Below the pieces are notes generated by a model, which was given only the letters and a program-made list of their open reading frames with translations, did not search any database and had not been told where the DNA came from. The position numbers and the translations under genes are program-made. Positions 46,964 to 57,673 of a stretch of 64,000 nucleotides of DNA are shown piece by piece (within the stretch, counting starts at the first letter, position 1; every line of letters begins with the position of its first letter). The stretch is taken from assembly GCA_949284685.1 (NCBI GenBank), contig CASDWE010000002.1, forward strand, positions 784,106-848,105, in the 5' to 3' direction. This DNA is from an uncultured bacterium (GTDB taxonomy: Bacteria; Bacillota_I; Bacilli_A; RFN20; CAG-826).

Positions 46964-48320
46964 TGATTGTTATTACATCTTGTTTTAATTTATCTATGTC
47001 ACCATTATTTTCAATAATAAAATCTGCATCATCTTCTCTAATAATGTTATTTTTATTTATGCTTAATAAAAATTGATAATTATCAGGATTTCTTTTTTGT
47101 AAATATTCTTTTTGTTTATTGGATTTAATTAAAATTATTATATCAAATATATCTTCCATTTTTGCCGTATATAGCAGCGGAATTTCAAATACTTTATTTT
47201 GCTTAGTGGTTTTTTTAATTATTTTTAAACATTCTTGTTTTACTTTTGGATGTATTAAACGATTTAACTTATTTACATACAGAGGGTTTTTTAATATTTT
47301 TTCTTTGATTATTGCTCTATCAATATAATTATCATTTAAATCAAAAATCTTATTTATCTCATTTATTATATTTTTATCTTCGTATAATGTTTTTACAATT
47401 TCATCTGCATTAAAAGTCAAGCATCCATACTCTTTAAAAAGATTTAATATTGTTGATTTTCCAACACCAACGTCACCATAAATTGCAATGTTATATGAAT
47501 CATTTTTATAAGGTTGACAATTTGGACAAAAACTAGAGCCTCTTCCATTAACTTTAATTTTTCGAATATTTCTTTGACAATTGGGGCACTTTTGATTTTT
47601 TTTATCATATATTTGTAATAAATTTTGAAAACGCCCATCAACCCCTTTACTTGGGTGATAAGATTTAATTGTACTGCCGCCTAAATTTATTGCTTTATTT
47701 AATATCTCATCAGCGTTTTTAATTAAACGATTTAATTCATTATAGTTAATATATTTAGCTTTTGTTTTTGGATTTATATTGCTTTTAAATAAAGTTTCAT
47801 CAACATAAATATTTCCAAGTCCAGCAACATTTTTTTGATCGAGCAAAAAAGTTTTTATACACTCATTGCTGTTTTTAGACTTTTCAAATAGCAAATCGAT
47901 GTTTATATCTTTTGGTTCGTTTGCGATATTTTTTAATAACTCATCATCTTTGTAACAATTTTTATAAGAAAGTTTTAATAAGCCAAAACATCTTAAATCA
48001 TCATAAATTAAAACATTGCCATCCGATAAAGAAAAAATAACTTTTGCATATTTTGTTATCTCACCTTTTTTTAAAATATAAAATTTACCTTCCATTCGAA
48101 GATGAGAAATTATTATTTTTTCATTAGTAAGATGGAAAATTAAAAATTTACCAATTCTTGTTATATCGATAATTTTTTCATTAGTTAACTCTTTTTTAAA
48201 AACATCACTATCTCCAATGATAGTGTTTTTATATAACACTTCTATATTAGTTATTGTTAAATTTTTAAGATGGGGCAACAATGTATTTTTAATTGTTTCT
48301 ACTTCAGGTAATTCTGGCAT
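46935..48320 (-). CDS. Fusion: MutM (Fpg) glycosylase and dephospho-CoA kinase
   Basis: 461 residues in one frame. Residues 1-270 are a complete formamidopyrimidine-DNA glycosylase: catalytic PELPEVET with Pro2, the helix-two-turn-helix LLDQKNVAGLGNIYVDE, and a zinc finger CxxC...CxxC at residues 245-268. Six residues later a complete CoaE follows: P-loop GDVGVGKST at 282-290, a CoA-binding INPLLY-like EIPLLY, and a C-terminal lid. It joins 8-oxoguanine repair to the last step of CoA synthesis. The two are separate neighbours in Bacillus, so this is gene fusion without an obvious common pathway. It follows polA by 11 bases. Confidence 0.92.
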   Translation of the reverse strand: MPELPEVETIKNTLLPHLKNLTITNIEVLYKNTIIGDSDVFKKELTNEKIIDITRIGKFLIFHLTNEKIIISHLRMEGKFYILKKGEITKYAKVIFSLSDGNVLIYDDLRCFGLLKLSYKNCYKDDELLKNIANEPKDINIDLLFEKSKNSNECIKTFLLDQKNVAGLGNIYVDETLFKSNINPKTKAKYINYNELNRLIKNADEILNKAINLGGSTIKSYHPSKGVDGRFQNLLQIYDKKNQKCPNCQRNIRKIKVNGRGSSFCPNCQPYKNDSYNIAIYGDVGVGKSTILNLFKEYGCLTFNADEIVKTLYEDKNIINEINKIFDLNDNYIDRAIIKEKILKNPLYVNKLNRLIHPKVKQECLKIIKKTTKQNKVFEIPLLYTAKMEDIFDIIILIKSNKQKEYLQKRNPDNYQFLLSINKNNIIREDDADFIIENNGDIDKLKQDVITIINKLKDRLN

Positions 48321-48331
48321 ATTTTTTTCTC

Positions 48332-50929
48332 CTATTTAGCGTCATACCATGTTTTTCCATACCCACCAGAACAAGTTAATTTGACTTTTAAAGGATAGGC
48401 ATTTTCCATTGCATTTTTTATAAGTGGGTATACTTTATCTAATTCATCTTTATAAACTTTAAAAATAAGTTCGTCATGAATTTGTAACACTAATTTACTT
48501 TTAAAATTATTTTCTTTTAAGATGTTATCAATTTTAATCATAGCTATTTTAATTATGTCTGCAGCGGAACCTTGTATAGGCGCATTCATTGCTGCGCGTT
48601 TAGCAAATTCTCTTTGTTGATAATTTAATGCATTAATTTCTCTTAAATATCTTCGACGATTACAAATTGTTTGAACATAACCATTCGTTTTGGCATTTTC
48701 AACAATTTGGTTTAAAAACTTTGCAATTTCAGGATAATTTATGAAAAAATTATTAATAATAGTGTTTGCTTCTTTAACGGAAACATTAATTTGAGTCGCT
48801 AATCCCCAATCGCTGATACCATAAACGATGCCAAAATTAACCGCTTTTGCCTTTTGACGTTGCAAATTTGTTGGATTATCGCATTTAAAGACAACTCGAG
48901 CAGTGTAGGAATGAATATCTTCATTATGATTAAAAGCGTCAATCATTAAAGGACAATTAGATAAACTCGCTAAAATGCGAAGTTCAATTTGGCTATAATC
49001 CAAAGATAGAATATAAACATCTTCATCTTTATAATAAAATGCTTTTCTTATCGTTTTAGCTTCTTCATCGCGTATAGTTATATTTTGTAAATTTGGATTT
49101 GAAGATGAAAGGCGACCAGTTGTAGTTAAAGTTTGATTAAACATTGCATGTATTTTTCCATCTTTATGAATGTGATTTAATAAACCATCAATATAAGTCG
49201 AAGTTAATTTAAAATATTTGCGATATTCAATTAATTTTCCAATAATAGGATGATATTTTTCTAGTTGATTTAATACTTCTATTGAAGTTGAATAATTTTT
49301 AGTATTTGGCAATTTTAATTTATCAAAAAGTATTTCTCCGATTTGCTTTGGGCTTGATAAATTAAATTTTTCACCTGCAAGTTTAAAAATTTCTTCTTTT
49401 AATGTTTCTTGTTTTTCTTTAAACTGATTGCCTATTTCAATTAACTTTTCTTTGTTAAGAGGAAACCCTTCAATTTCCATGTCTGCAAGAACAAAACTTA
49501 AAGGCATTTCAATGTTATAAAATAAGTCTAAGGCATTAATATTTTTTAGTTCTTCTAAAGCCTTTTCTTTAATATCCAAACAACTTTTAGCAATTTTAAT
49601 TGTCTTTTTAATATTGCTAGTGGCTAATAAAGACATCTCTTCATCACTAGAAATATCAAAACCAAAACTTGTTAATACTGGATAGGGATCATTGCTTGAT
49701 ATACTTGCATCGATTAAATACGCAGCGATTAATACATCAAAATCAACGCCTCTTAAAACAATATTCATTTTATTTAAAATGATTAAATTGGCTTTTAAAT
49801 TGTAAACGGATTTTTTAATATTATCATCTTGCATAATATTTTTAAAATGGGTATCTTTGCAAGCATCTTCATAGTCTATATAGTAATAATTATTTTCGTC
49901 ATAAATTGCAAAACCATAAATCGGATCTAAAAAATAATTATCATAACTATAATCAATAGCAAAACCAATTCGATTCGAAATAGAAATATCTTTAAAGGAT
50001 TTAATTGTTTCAATTTGAAAATCTTTGTCATCTAATGATGTTACTTTCCATTGTTTTGGAAGCTTATTTAAAAATTGTCGTAATTCATAGCGAAGGCAAA
50101 ATGTGTTAACTTGTTCAAAATTATAACCTTTATAAATACAATCACTAACATCAAAATCGATATCAACGTCGCAATCAATGACCGCTAATTCTTTGCTAAG
50201 ACGGCCTTCTTCTTGTCCTTGTTTTAATAAAAGGCCAGCTTTTCCTTTGATGTTATCAGCGTTTTTTATAATATTTTCAAAATCATGATATTGTTGAATT
50301 AATTTAATCGCGGTAATTTCTCCAATACCTTTAATTCCGCTAAGATTATCACTAGGATCACCTCTTAATCCTTTATAATCGATAATTTGTTTTGGTTCGA
50401 ATCCAAATTTTTCGATAATTGTTTGAGGCGTCATGATATCAATATCAGATAATCCTTTTTTTAATAAATAAATCGATACTTTATCGCTTGCTAATTGCAA
50501 ATAATCTTTATCGGAAGTATATATAACAACATTATATCCTTGTTGTTGAGCTTTTTTAGCCATAGTTCCCGCTAAATCATCAGCTTCAAATCCGTGCTTT
50601 TCATAATAAAATATTCCCAAAGATTTTAAAAATTCTCTAGCGAGAGGAAATTGTGCAATGAGTGGTTCTGGTAACGGCTTACGATTCGCTTTATATGTTT
50701 CTAATTTTTCTTTTCGAAAAGTTTGTTTATCCATATCAAAAGCTACAAATAAGCCTTCGCCTTTTTTTAATTGATATAAAATTTTATTTATCATATTAGC
50801 AAAAGCAAAAAGTGCATTAGTGTAAATGCCATCTTTTGTTTGCATTAAACTATTTTGTGAATACGCTGTTGCATAGTATGCACGAAATAGCAAAGAATTT
50901 CCATCGATTATTGTTAATTTCTTTTCCAT
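48332..50929 (-). CDS. polA: DNA polymerase I
   Basis: 865 residues. The N-terminal 5'-3' exonuclease (IDGNSLLFRAYYA, GFEADDLAGT, GDPSDNLSGIKGIG) is intact. The middle domain has the 3'-5' exonuclease fold but no convincing catalytic acids, as in Bacillus. The polymerase motifs are LSLDYSQIELRILA (A), RQKAKAVNFGIVYG (B) and LQIHDELIFKV (C). It fills gaps and removes primers. It starts three bases after dnaE and precedes mutM-coaE. Confidence 0.97.
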   Translation of the reverse strand: MEKKLTIIDGNSLLFRAYYATAYSQNSLMQTKDGIYTNALFAFANMINKILYQLKKGEGLFVAFDMDKQTFRKEKLETYKANRKPLPEPLIAQFPLAREFLKSLGIFYYEKHGFEADDLAGTMAKKAQQQGYNVVIYTSDKDYLQLASDKVSIYLLKKGLSDIDIMTPQTIIEKFGFEPKQIIDYKGLRGDPSDNLSGIKGIGEITAIKLIQQYHDFENIIKNADNIKGKAGLLLKQGQEEGRLSKELAVIDCDVDIDFDVSDCIYKGYNFEQVNTFCLRYELRQFLNKLPKQWKVTSLDDKDFQIETIKSFKDISISNRIGFAIDYSYDNYFLDPIYGFAIYDENNYYYIDYEDACKDTHFKNIMQDDNIKKSVYNLKANLIILNKMNIVLRGVDFDVLIAAYLIDASISSNDPYPVLTSFGFDISSDEEMSLLATSNIKKTIKIAKSCLDIKEKALEELKNINALDLFYNIEMPLSFVLADMEIEGFPLNKEKLIEIGNQFKEKQETLKEEIFKLAGEKFNLSSPKQIGEILFDKLKLPNTKNYSTSIEVLNQLEKYHPIIGKLIEYRKYFKLTSTYIDGLLNHIHKDGKIHAMFNQTLTTTGRLSSSNPNLQNITIRDEEAKTIRKAFYYKDEDVYILSLDYSQIELRILASLSNCPLMIDAFNHNEDIHSYTARVVFKCDNPTNLQRQKAKAVNFGIVYGISDWGLATQINVSVKEANTIINNFFINYPEIAKFLNQIVENAKTNGYVQTICNRRRYLREINALNYQQREFAKRAAMNAPIQGSAADIIKIAMIKIDNILKENNFKSKLVLQIHDELIFKVYKDELDKVYPLIKNAMENAYPLKVKLTCSGGYGKTWYDAK

Positions 50930-50931
50930 AT

Positions 50932-53900
50932 TTATTCCTCTAATAATTTCACATTTTTAACAACATATGATGTGTTATTGTGGAACACATTTTTATAAAT
51001 ATCAAAAACGACGATATTATTCTTTTTTATTATTTGAATATTATTTTGATATGTGTCACTAAAAATTGTAAGTTCCATTTCTTTTGTTTCATCAAATATT
51101 TTAACAAACGCCATAGGCTGTTGCTTTTTAGTTTGAATAATTTTTATTGATTTAATTATTCCACAGACTCGTGAATAATTTTCTTTTAGGGCTTCATTTA
51201 TTGAAACAACCTTTTCTTTTAACAAAAGATCTTTTTTAAATTTTAGTGGGTTATTAGAAAGCATTATGCCCAAAACATCATATTCATTTTGCAAATTTTC
51301 GATAGGATCATCATTAATTTTAGCCATAATAGGCGGGGGTAAAAAGTCAATATTTAAAGATAATTGACCATTATTATCACAAATAATTGAAGCATATTGC
51401 ATATATGATGAAATGCTTGCTTTGATTGATGCACGCGAAGGATATAAATTATCAAGACAACCAGAATCACATAATTTGGAATATTGAATCTCGCTTATTT
51501 TAAATTGATATGTTCGAATCATAAAATCTAAAAAGTCTTTATATAAGCCATTTTTATTTCTTTCATCAATAATGTTTTTACAAATATCTTTATTGACACC
51601 TTTTATTAACGTTAAAGGAAATAATAAATTGTTGTCTAAAATAATAAATGATGTGTCACTTTTATTAATATCAGGTTTTAATAAATGAATGTTATTTAGT
51701 GACATTTCTTCAACATAATCGAGAAATTTAGAATCATTTGTTGTATTAGAAAATCTTAAAATAGTTTCATAAAAACAAAGTGGATAATAGGCTTTTAAAT
51801 ATGCCATTTGGCAAGCGACAATTGCATAACCAACAGAATGAGATTTATTAAAACCATAACTTGCAAATTTTAAAATATGATTAAATACATCATTAGCGAC
51901 ATTTTTTGAATAACCATTTTTAATTGAACCATTAATAAATTTTTCTTGCATTTTTTTAATTTCATCAAAATTTTTCTTTGATATAGCACTTCTAAAAATA
52001 TCCGCTTCTGCTAAAGAAAAATTAGCCATTTTTTGTGCAATTAAAATAATTTGTTCTTGATAAACAATTATTCCATACGTCTCTTTTAAAATATCTTTTA
52101 AATCATCGCTGATATAATTTATTTTTTCTATTCCTTGTTTCCTTTTTGCATAAGTAGGTATTGACTCCATAGGTCCAGGTCTAAATAAAGCAAGAAGCGC
52201 AACAACATCATTAAAACAGTTTGGTTTTAAAATTTTAATAGCGTTTTTCATTCCAGAACTTTCTAGTTGAAAAACTCCCATTGTCATATTTTGCGAAATT
52301 AATTTGAAAGTTTTTTCATCATCGAATGGTAAATTAAATTTATCTAGTTTTATATCTTTGTAAGTAGAATTGATTAAATCAACACAGTCACTTATAATAG
52401 TTAAATTTTTCAAGCCTAATAAATCCATTTTTAAATAGCCTTGTTCTTGCAAGTAGTCCATTTCATATTGACTTATATAATTGTCTTGAAAATCTTTGAT
52501 AATTGGTAAAGAAAATTCAATAGGGGTATTGTTTAAAATTATACCAGCAGCGTGTAAACCGCTTTGACGAGGAAGATTTTCAATTTTAGAAGCAAGTGAA
52601 ACAATATTTAAATAATAGGAATCGCTATCGACAATATCTTTGAAAACTTTGCTTGTTTTATAAGATTGTCTTAATGATAATTTTGGATTAATTAAACGAG
52701 AAGATAATAAATCAATATCATGAGTTTTAAAATTATAAATACGACCGATATCTCTTAAGGATTGTTTTGCTAATATTGTTGAAAAAGTAATAATATTTGC
52801 AACCTTATTTTTGTCATATTTCTCTTTTAAATATGCAATAACTTCATCTCTTCTTGTATCCATAAAATCGATGTCGATATCTGGCATTTTTTTACGAGAT
52901 GGATTTAAAAATCTTTCAAAAAGCAAGTTGTATTTTAAAGGATCAATTTTAGTTATTTCAAGCAAATAAGAAACCAAAGATCCCGCGGCAGAGCCTCTTC
53001 CAGGACCTACTAATATCGACTTACTTCGAGCAAATTTTACATAATCGCTGACAATTAAAAAATAATCAGAAAATCCCATAGATATGATTACATCTAATTC
53101 ATAATTAAGCCTTTTTAAATATTCTTGATTTTCTTCTAGATGAAGTTGTTTTAACTTTGCATAAGTTTGGTTTTTTATTTCTTCAACGGAATTTTGACAT
53201 GGAAAAGAAAGCATTTCTCCACGTTTTATGTTCATTTTGAAGTGATTTTCACGAAAAATCATTTCAATCACATCTAATTCTTCTTTTTTGTATCTTTTTT
53301 CATATTCTTCAATAGTTAAAAAACAATCATTACCAAGGGATGTTTTTTCTTCGATTGTTTGATCTAAATCAATTGCAGTAACAATTTTTAAGACAATCGC
53401 ATCATCTTCTTTAAAATACAAAATTTTAGGAAAAGCTATGCAAAGATACGTATAATCATTGCAAAAACCGCGTATTTTATTGACTATTGGTTCATCTTTT
53501 AAATTATTTAAATCGATTCCGATATAAAAGTTTTGTGCTAAATTAGATAAAATTTTTATTTCATTAATCAAGTCTTGTGTTATGTTTTCAAATTTACTTT
53601 TAGTATTTTCGTCGCTTGTTGATAATATAGCTATCAAACCATTATGATTGTTATTTAAATATTCAATGACCTGATTCTTTTCATTTATAAAAGAACTAAT
53701 TTGACATAAGTGATGATAACCTTCTTCACTTATACAATAATAGCAGACATTAAAATCATTTATTTTAATGGTCACACCACATAAATATGGTTTATTAACT
53801 TTATCCATTTCATTAGCGAAACTTGCCAAACCATGCATTACTTCAATATCGGATAACCCCATACCAAAATAATTATATTTATCACAAGCTTTTATAATTT

Positions 53901-53964
53901 TTTCAATTGTTAAACCTGATTTTAAAAAAGAATATCCAGAAATAATTTGTAATGGTGCAAACAT
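50932..53964 (-). CDS. dnaE: DNA polymerase III alpha subunit, DnaE type
   Basis: 1010 residues. Catalytic acids are in PDIDIDFMDTRRDE, with GPGRGSAAGSLV and FNKSHSVGYA completing the polymerase core, then an OB-fold near residues 930-1005. The N-terminal PHP domain has lost its metal histidines (FAPLQIISGYSFL where an active PHP reads HxH), so it has no proofreading role. It is the DnaE of Firmicutes, extending primers beside PolC. No ribosome site precedes its ATG. Confidence 0.95.
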   Translation of the reverse strand: MFAPLQIISGYSFLKSGLTIEKIIKACDKYNYFGMGLSDIEVMHGLASFANEMDKVNKPYLCGVTIKINDFNVCYYCISEEGYHHLCQISSFINEKNQVIEYLNNNHNGLIAILSTSDENTKSKFENITQDLINEIKILSNLAQNFYIGIDLNNLKDEPIVNKIRGFCNDYTYLCIAFPKILYFKEDDAIVLKIVTAIDLDQTIEEKTSLGNDCFLTIEEYEKRYKKEELDVIEMIFRENHFKMNIKRGEMLSFPCQNSVEEIKNQTYAKLKQLHLEENQEYLKRLNYELDVIISMGFSDYFLIVSDYVKFARSKSILVGPGRGSAAGSLVSYLLEITKIDPLKYNLLFERFLNPSRKKMPDIDIDFMDTRRDEVIAYLKEKYDKNKVANIITFSTILAKQSLRDIGRIYNFKTHDIDLLSSRLINPKLSLRQSYKTSKVFKDIVDSDSYYLNIVSLASKIENLPRQSGLHAAGIILNNTPIEFSLPIIKDFQDNYISQYEMDYLQEQGYLKMDLLGLKNLTIISDCVDLINSTYKDIKLDKFNLPFDDEKTFKLISQNMTMGVFQLESSGMKNAIKILKPNCFNDVVALLALFRPGPMESIPTYAKRKQGIEKINYISDDLKDILKETYGIIVYQEQIILIAQKMANFSLAEADIFRSAISKKNFDEIKKMQEKFINGSIKNGYSKNVANDVFNHILKFASYGFNKSHSVGYAIVACQMAYLKAYYPLCFYETILRFSNTTNDSKFLDYVEEMSLNNIHLLKPDINKSDTSFIILDNNLLFPLTLIKGVNKDICKNIIDERNKNGLYKDFLDFMIRTYQFKISEIQYSKLCDSGCLDNLYPSRASIKASISSYMQYASIICDNNGQLSLNIDFLPPPIMAKINDDPIENLQNEYDVLGIMLSNNPLKFKKDLLLKEKVVSINEALKENYSRVCGIIKSIKIIQTKKQQPMAFVKIFDETKEMELTIFSDTYQNNIQIIKKNNIVVFDIYKNVFHNNTSYVVKNVKLLEE

Positions 53965-53999
53965 AATAATAATATATCATAAATAAAAAACATATTATA

Positions 54000-54027
54000 A
54001 TAAAAAAATAAGACATATAGTCTTATT
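54000..54027 (-). terminator. Terminator of ackA-nrnA
   Basis: Minus-strand stem AATAAGAC/GTCTTATT with a five-base loop, followed by a run of Ts, downstream of the nrnA stop. Confidence 0.75.
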
Positions 54028-54055
54028 TATATAATATTAAGAGAGTTAAAAGATT

Positions 54056-55063
54056 TTATTTGTCTTCATCAATAAACAATTTATCTAATTCATCAATGAA
54101 TTTATCCAAATCTTTGATGTCGTTTAACTTAGCGCCGCTTGCTTGAGCGTGACCGCCACCTTCAAACATTGTCGCAACTTGATTAATAGGTTTTTCCTTA
54201 CTTCGAATAGAAATTCTCCAGCAAGGTTCTTTGCTATCTTCTGTTATACTACACCAAGCATTAATGCCTTTAATATTAGAGAAAATATTAACATTTTCTT
54301 TTCCTTGTTCGGTTGTAATTTTTAATTTATTTTGAATATCTAATGGAAGCAAGTAATAAGCCACTCCATGTTTTGAGACATGGAAGTTATTTAAAACGTA
54401 ACTTGTCACGTATAAATCATCAATTTTCTTTTCATACATCGTTTGATATATTTTTGATATTTCAATGCCGCTATCTAATAATGCTTTAGCAATTGCAAAA
54501 GTATGTTTAGAAGTTGAAGAATACATAAAGCGACCAGAATCACCAACAATAGCGGTGTAAAAATATGAAGCCGCTAATTTAGACATTATATATTCACCTT
54601 TAAAAGTTAATAGCATATTGCAAACTAATTCAGCGGCAGCAGCCGTTGTTGTATCCGTAATGTCAACATTTGCGATGTCTTCTGTTTTTGGATGATGATC
54701 TAATTTAATAATAAATTTAGCTTTTTTATAACGCGGATCAGCAATTCTTGAATCGTTACCGACATCAACAATAATTGCTAAAAAAGGTTCATCAAACCAT
54801 GAATCATTTAATTTATCCATCTGTGGATAAATACGTGGTGTAAACGTAACATGATTATCACCTAAAACTCTAATTTCTTTATTTTTAAAATTATCTTTTA
54901 ACCATGTGGCAAGTCCCATTTGAGTACCTAACGCATCAAAATCAGGCATAATGTGGCGGAATATCGCAATTCTATCATATCTTTTGATAGCGTTTAAAAT
55001 TCGAACATATTGATGGTGATGTGTTTTAGCAAAATCTTTTATTTCTTTCGATAATTTATTCAT
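54056..55063 (-). CDS. nrnA: NanoRNase/pAp phosphatase, DHH family
   Basis: 335 residues, DHH-DHHA1 architecture. Metal sites: HIMPDFDALGTQ, IIVDVGNDSR and LDHHPKTE. The DHHA1 substrate loop is GGGHAQASGAK. It degrades 2-5 nucleotide RNAs and pAp left from acyl-carrier protein and sulfate metabolism; some relatives hydrolyse pApA. The ATG at 55063 follows AAGGAG; a GTG at 55069 lies inside that site. It is coupled to ackA. Confidence 0.92.
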   Translation of the reverse strand: MNKLSKEIKDFAKTHHHQYVRILNAIKRYDRIAIFRHIMPDFDALGTQMGLATWLKDNFKNKEIRVLGDNHVTFTPRIYPQMDKLNDSWFDEPFLAIIVDVGNDSRIADPRYKKAKFIIKLDHHPKTEDIANVDITDTTTAAAAELVCNMLLTFKGEYIMSKLAASYFYTAIVGDSGRFMYSSTSKHTFAIAKALLDSGIEISKIYQTMYEKKIDDLYVTSYVLNNFHVSKHGVAYYLLPLDIQNKLKITTEQGKENVNIFSNIKGINAWCSITEDSKEPCWRISIRSKEKPINQVATMFEGGGHAQASGAKLNDIKDLDKFIDELDKLFIDEDK

Positions 55064-55065
55064 AA

Positions 55066-56268
55066 TCACTCCTTGTCTTTTAATAACAAATTATATGTAT
55101 CACGTGCAATCATCACTTCTTCATCGGTTGGAATGACACATACTTTTATCTCGCTTTTAGGTGTTGAAATTAGTCCTTCTTTTCCCTTTAATTCGTTGTT
55201 GATTTTTTCATCAATGTTGATTTTAAGCGATTCTTTGATTCCATCTATTATCATTTGACGTGTTTCTGGAGAATTTTCGCCTATACCTGCACTAAAAACG
55301 ATTAAATCACATCCACCTAATCTTACAAAATATTGACCGATAAAATCACATATTCTTCTTATAAACAATTTATAAGCTAAAATTGCACGTTGATTTCCTT
55401 TTTCAATTGCACTTAAAACATCTCTTGAATCGTTAGATATTCCTGATACACCTAATAATCCTGATTTTTTATTAAATATTTGAAACATTTCTTCGGCAGT
55501 TTTATTTTCACAATAGCAGCAATATTTCATAACTGATGGATCTAAATCACCAGTTCTTGTACCCATCATAATTCCTCCAAGAGGAGTAAGCCCCATACTA
55601 GTAGCGACACATTTATAATCCTTAATAGCGGAAATAGAAGCACCAGAACCAATATGACAAGTAATGATTTTAGGATGAGAAATCCCTTTTAAATATTTTT
55701 GACTTTCTAAAGCTAAATAATGATGACTAGTGCCATGAGCGCCATATCGTCTAATATCATATTTTTCACTATATTCATATGGAATAGGAAATAAATAATC
55801 TTCTTCTTCCATGCTCATATGAAAAGCTGTATCAAATACCGCGACCGCTCCTATATCTGGTAATATTTTTTTAAAAGCGCGATAACCAATTAAATGAGCA
55901 GCATTATGAAGTGGGGCTAATGGAATTAAAGATTCGATTTTATCTTCGACATCTTTTGTAAAAATTTCTGAATGTGAAAAATATTTACCACCTTGAACTA
56001 TGCGATGACCAGTAGCTTTTATTTCATCATATGATGAAATTATTTTATTTTCGATTAATTGATCTAACATTAATTTTACCGCTTCAGCATGATCTTTTAT
56101 TGGTAATATTTTGTTAATTTTTTCATTGTTATGTTTTAAAGTAAAAATAGCGTCATCATGACCAATTTTTTCTACTATACCACTTGTTAAAACTTCCTCA
56201 GAAGGCATTTCATATAATTTAAATTTTAACGATGAACTTCCAGCATTGATTGCCATAACTTTTGCCAT
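55066..56268 (-). CDS. ackA: Acetate kinase
   Basis: 400 residues, ASKHA fold. NAGSSSLKFKLYEMP at the N-terminus and HIGSGASISAI bind phosphate; MGTRTGDLDP and AGIGENSPETR are family marks. It makes ATP from acetyl phosphate, indicating acetate fermentation; pta is not adjacent. It ends in TGA. It is divergent from acnX, with a 107-base shared upstream region. Confidence 0.97.
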   Translation of the reverse strand: MAKVMAINAGSSSLKFKLYEMPSEEVLTSGIVEKIGHDDAIFTLKHNNEKINKILPIKDHAEAVKLMLDQLIENKIISSYDEIKATGHRIVQGGKYFSHSEIFTKDVEDKIESLIPLAPLHNAAHLIGYRAFKKILPDIGAVAVFDTAFHMSMEEEDYLFPIPYEYSEKYDIRRYGAHGTSHHYLALESQKYLKGISHPKIITCHIGSGASISAIKDYKCVATSMGLTPLGGIMMGTRTGDLDPSVMKYCCYCENKTAEEMFQIFNKKSGLLGVSGISNDSRDVLSAIEKGNQRAILAYKLFIRRICDFIGQYFVRLGGCDLIVFSAGIGENSPETRQMIIDGIKESLKINIDEKINNELKGKEGLISTPKSEIKVCVIPTDEEVMIARDTYNLLLKDKE

Positions 56269-56375
56269 ATAAATATATCCTCCAAATATCCTTATTTATT
56301 TTTTCATAAGATTTATCTTATTTCAATAATTTAGCATCGATGTTAAAATAATTTTAACTATAGGAGGAAATATTT

Positions 56376-57671
56376 ATGTATGAGCCTAAAATGGCTTTAG
56401 ATAAGGAACAACTTGATATATTAAATGGAAAACAAGGTCCCACTAAAGCAAAAATCATGGAAACTTTAGTTCGTTATGGAGACATTTTTGACGCTAAAAG
56501 ATTAGTTAAAGTCACACACGGACAAGGTCATTTGGTTACTTCATTTGGTATTCCATTATTAAAACCAGTTTATAAAATCATGGATGAAATAATTGCCGCA
56601 GATTTAAAAGTAAAAGATGGTTTTAGTATGGATCCTAGACCGTTGGATTATGAAAATGTAAAATGCTCTTTATTAGAAAAATTGGTTTTCAATTTAATTT
56701 TGTATGGCAAACAAGAAGACTATGAAAACCAATTAGAAAAAATAGGTTTAACTGGTAAAAACAAATTCACTTGTGCTTGCTATTTTAAAGAAGTTGGAAA
56801 TATTCCAAAAGAAGGCGATATTCTTTCTTGGGCTGAATCAAGTGCGGTTAACTACGCTAATTCGGTATTGGGTGCTAGATGTAATCGTAATTCAGGAATG
56901 ATTGATATTTTTGGTTCTTTATTAGGATACGTGCCTGAATTTGGTTTGTTGACGGATGAAGGAAGAAAAGCAACTTATAAAGTTATAATTAAAACTAGTA
57001 AAAAACCAGAAGCACAAATTTTAGGAAGTGCAATTGGTATGAAAGTTATGGAAGAAGTTCCATATATTGTTGGCCTAGATAAATATTTAGGGGCAGAATT
57101 AACCGATGATGTATGTTCTTATTTAAAAGATTTTGGTGCTGCAACCGCATCAAATGGTGCAGTTGGTTTGTATCACGTTGAAAATTTAACGCCAGAAGCT
57201 AAGCGTTTAAAAGAAAAATTACTAGTCAAAGACTATAAAGAATATATTATTGATGATGAAGAATTAGAAAGAGTGTATAAATCTTATCCAATCATGTGGA
57301 AAAACAAAGATAAGAAGGGCAATATGGCATTTATTGGCTGCCCACATCTTTCTTTGGCTCAATTAAATTCTTGGACTGATAGAATTGTGAATGCTTTAAA
57401 AGAAAACAATCTTAAAAAAGTTAAAGCAAGAACAATACTTTGTACCGCACCTGATGTTAAAGAAGAATTTATGAAAACGGACAATTATCAAAAATTGTTA
57501 AGTACTGGTGCTAAACTCACTTGTATATGTCCTTTGATGTACACTAACAATCCTTTAACAAAATCTCATCGCATAATGACAAGTTCTAACAAGTTAAGAA
57601 CTTATTCAATTGCTCGATATTATAAAGATGAAGAATTGCTTCAAGCAATATGTGGTAAGGAGGTTAAATAA
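56376..57671 (+). CDS. Aconitase X catalytic (large) subunit
   Basis: 431 residues, AcnX/DUF521 family of iron-dependent dehydratases. KVTHGQGHLVTSFG, CACYFKEVGNIPKEGD, the signature WAESSAVNYANSVLGARCNR and a C-terminal GCPHLSL are visible. GARCNR has Cys where relatives usually have Thr. Characterised relatives dehydrate cis-3-hydroxy-L-proline (bacteria) or mevalonate-5-phosphate (archaea). The substrate here is open: no proline- or mevalonate-pathway gene is in the window. An AGGAGG ribosome site precedes it. It is paired with the small subunit three bases later. Confidence 0.88.
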   Translation: MYEPKMALDKEQLDILNGKQGPTKAKIMETLVRYGDIFDAKRLVKVTHGQGHLVTSFGIPLLKPVYKIMDEIIAADLKVKDGFSMDPRPLDYENVKCSLLEKLVFNLILYGKQEDYENQLEKIGLTGKNKFTCACYFKEVGNIPKEGDILSWAESSAVNYANSVLGARCNRNSGMIDIFGSLLGYVPEFGLLTDEGRKATYKVIIKTSKKPEAQILGSAIGMKVMEEVPYIVGLDKYLGAELTDDVCSYLKDFGAATASNGAVGLYHVENLTPEAKRLKEKLLVKDYKEYIIDDEELERVYKSYPIMWKNKDKKGNMAFIGCPHLSLAQLNSWTDRIVNALKENNLKKVKARTILCTAPDVKEEFMKTDNYQKLLSTGAKLTCICPLMYTNNPLTKSHRIMTSSNKLRTYSIARYYKDEELLQAICGKEVK

Positions 57672-57673
57672 TT

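Noticed and set aside
47444-47641. Frameshift at the MutM-CoaE junction
   Set aside because: A 65-codon frame crosses the junction, but the main frame is unbroken and both domains read correctly in it; the other frame has no family match.
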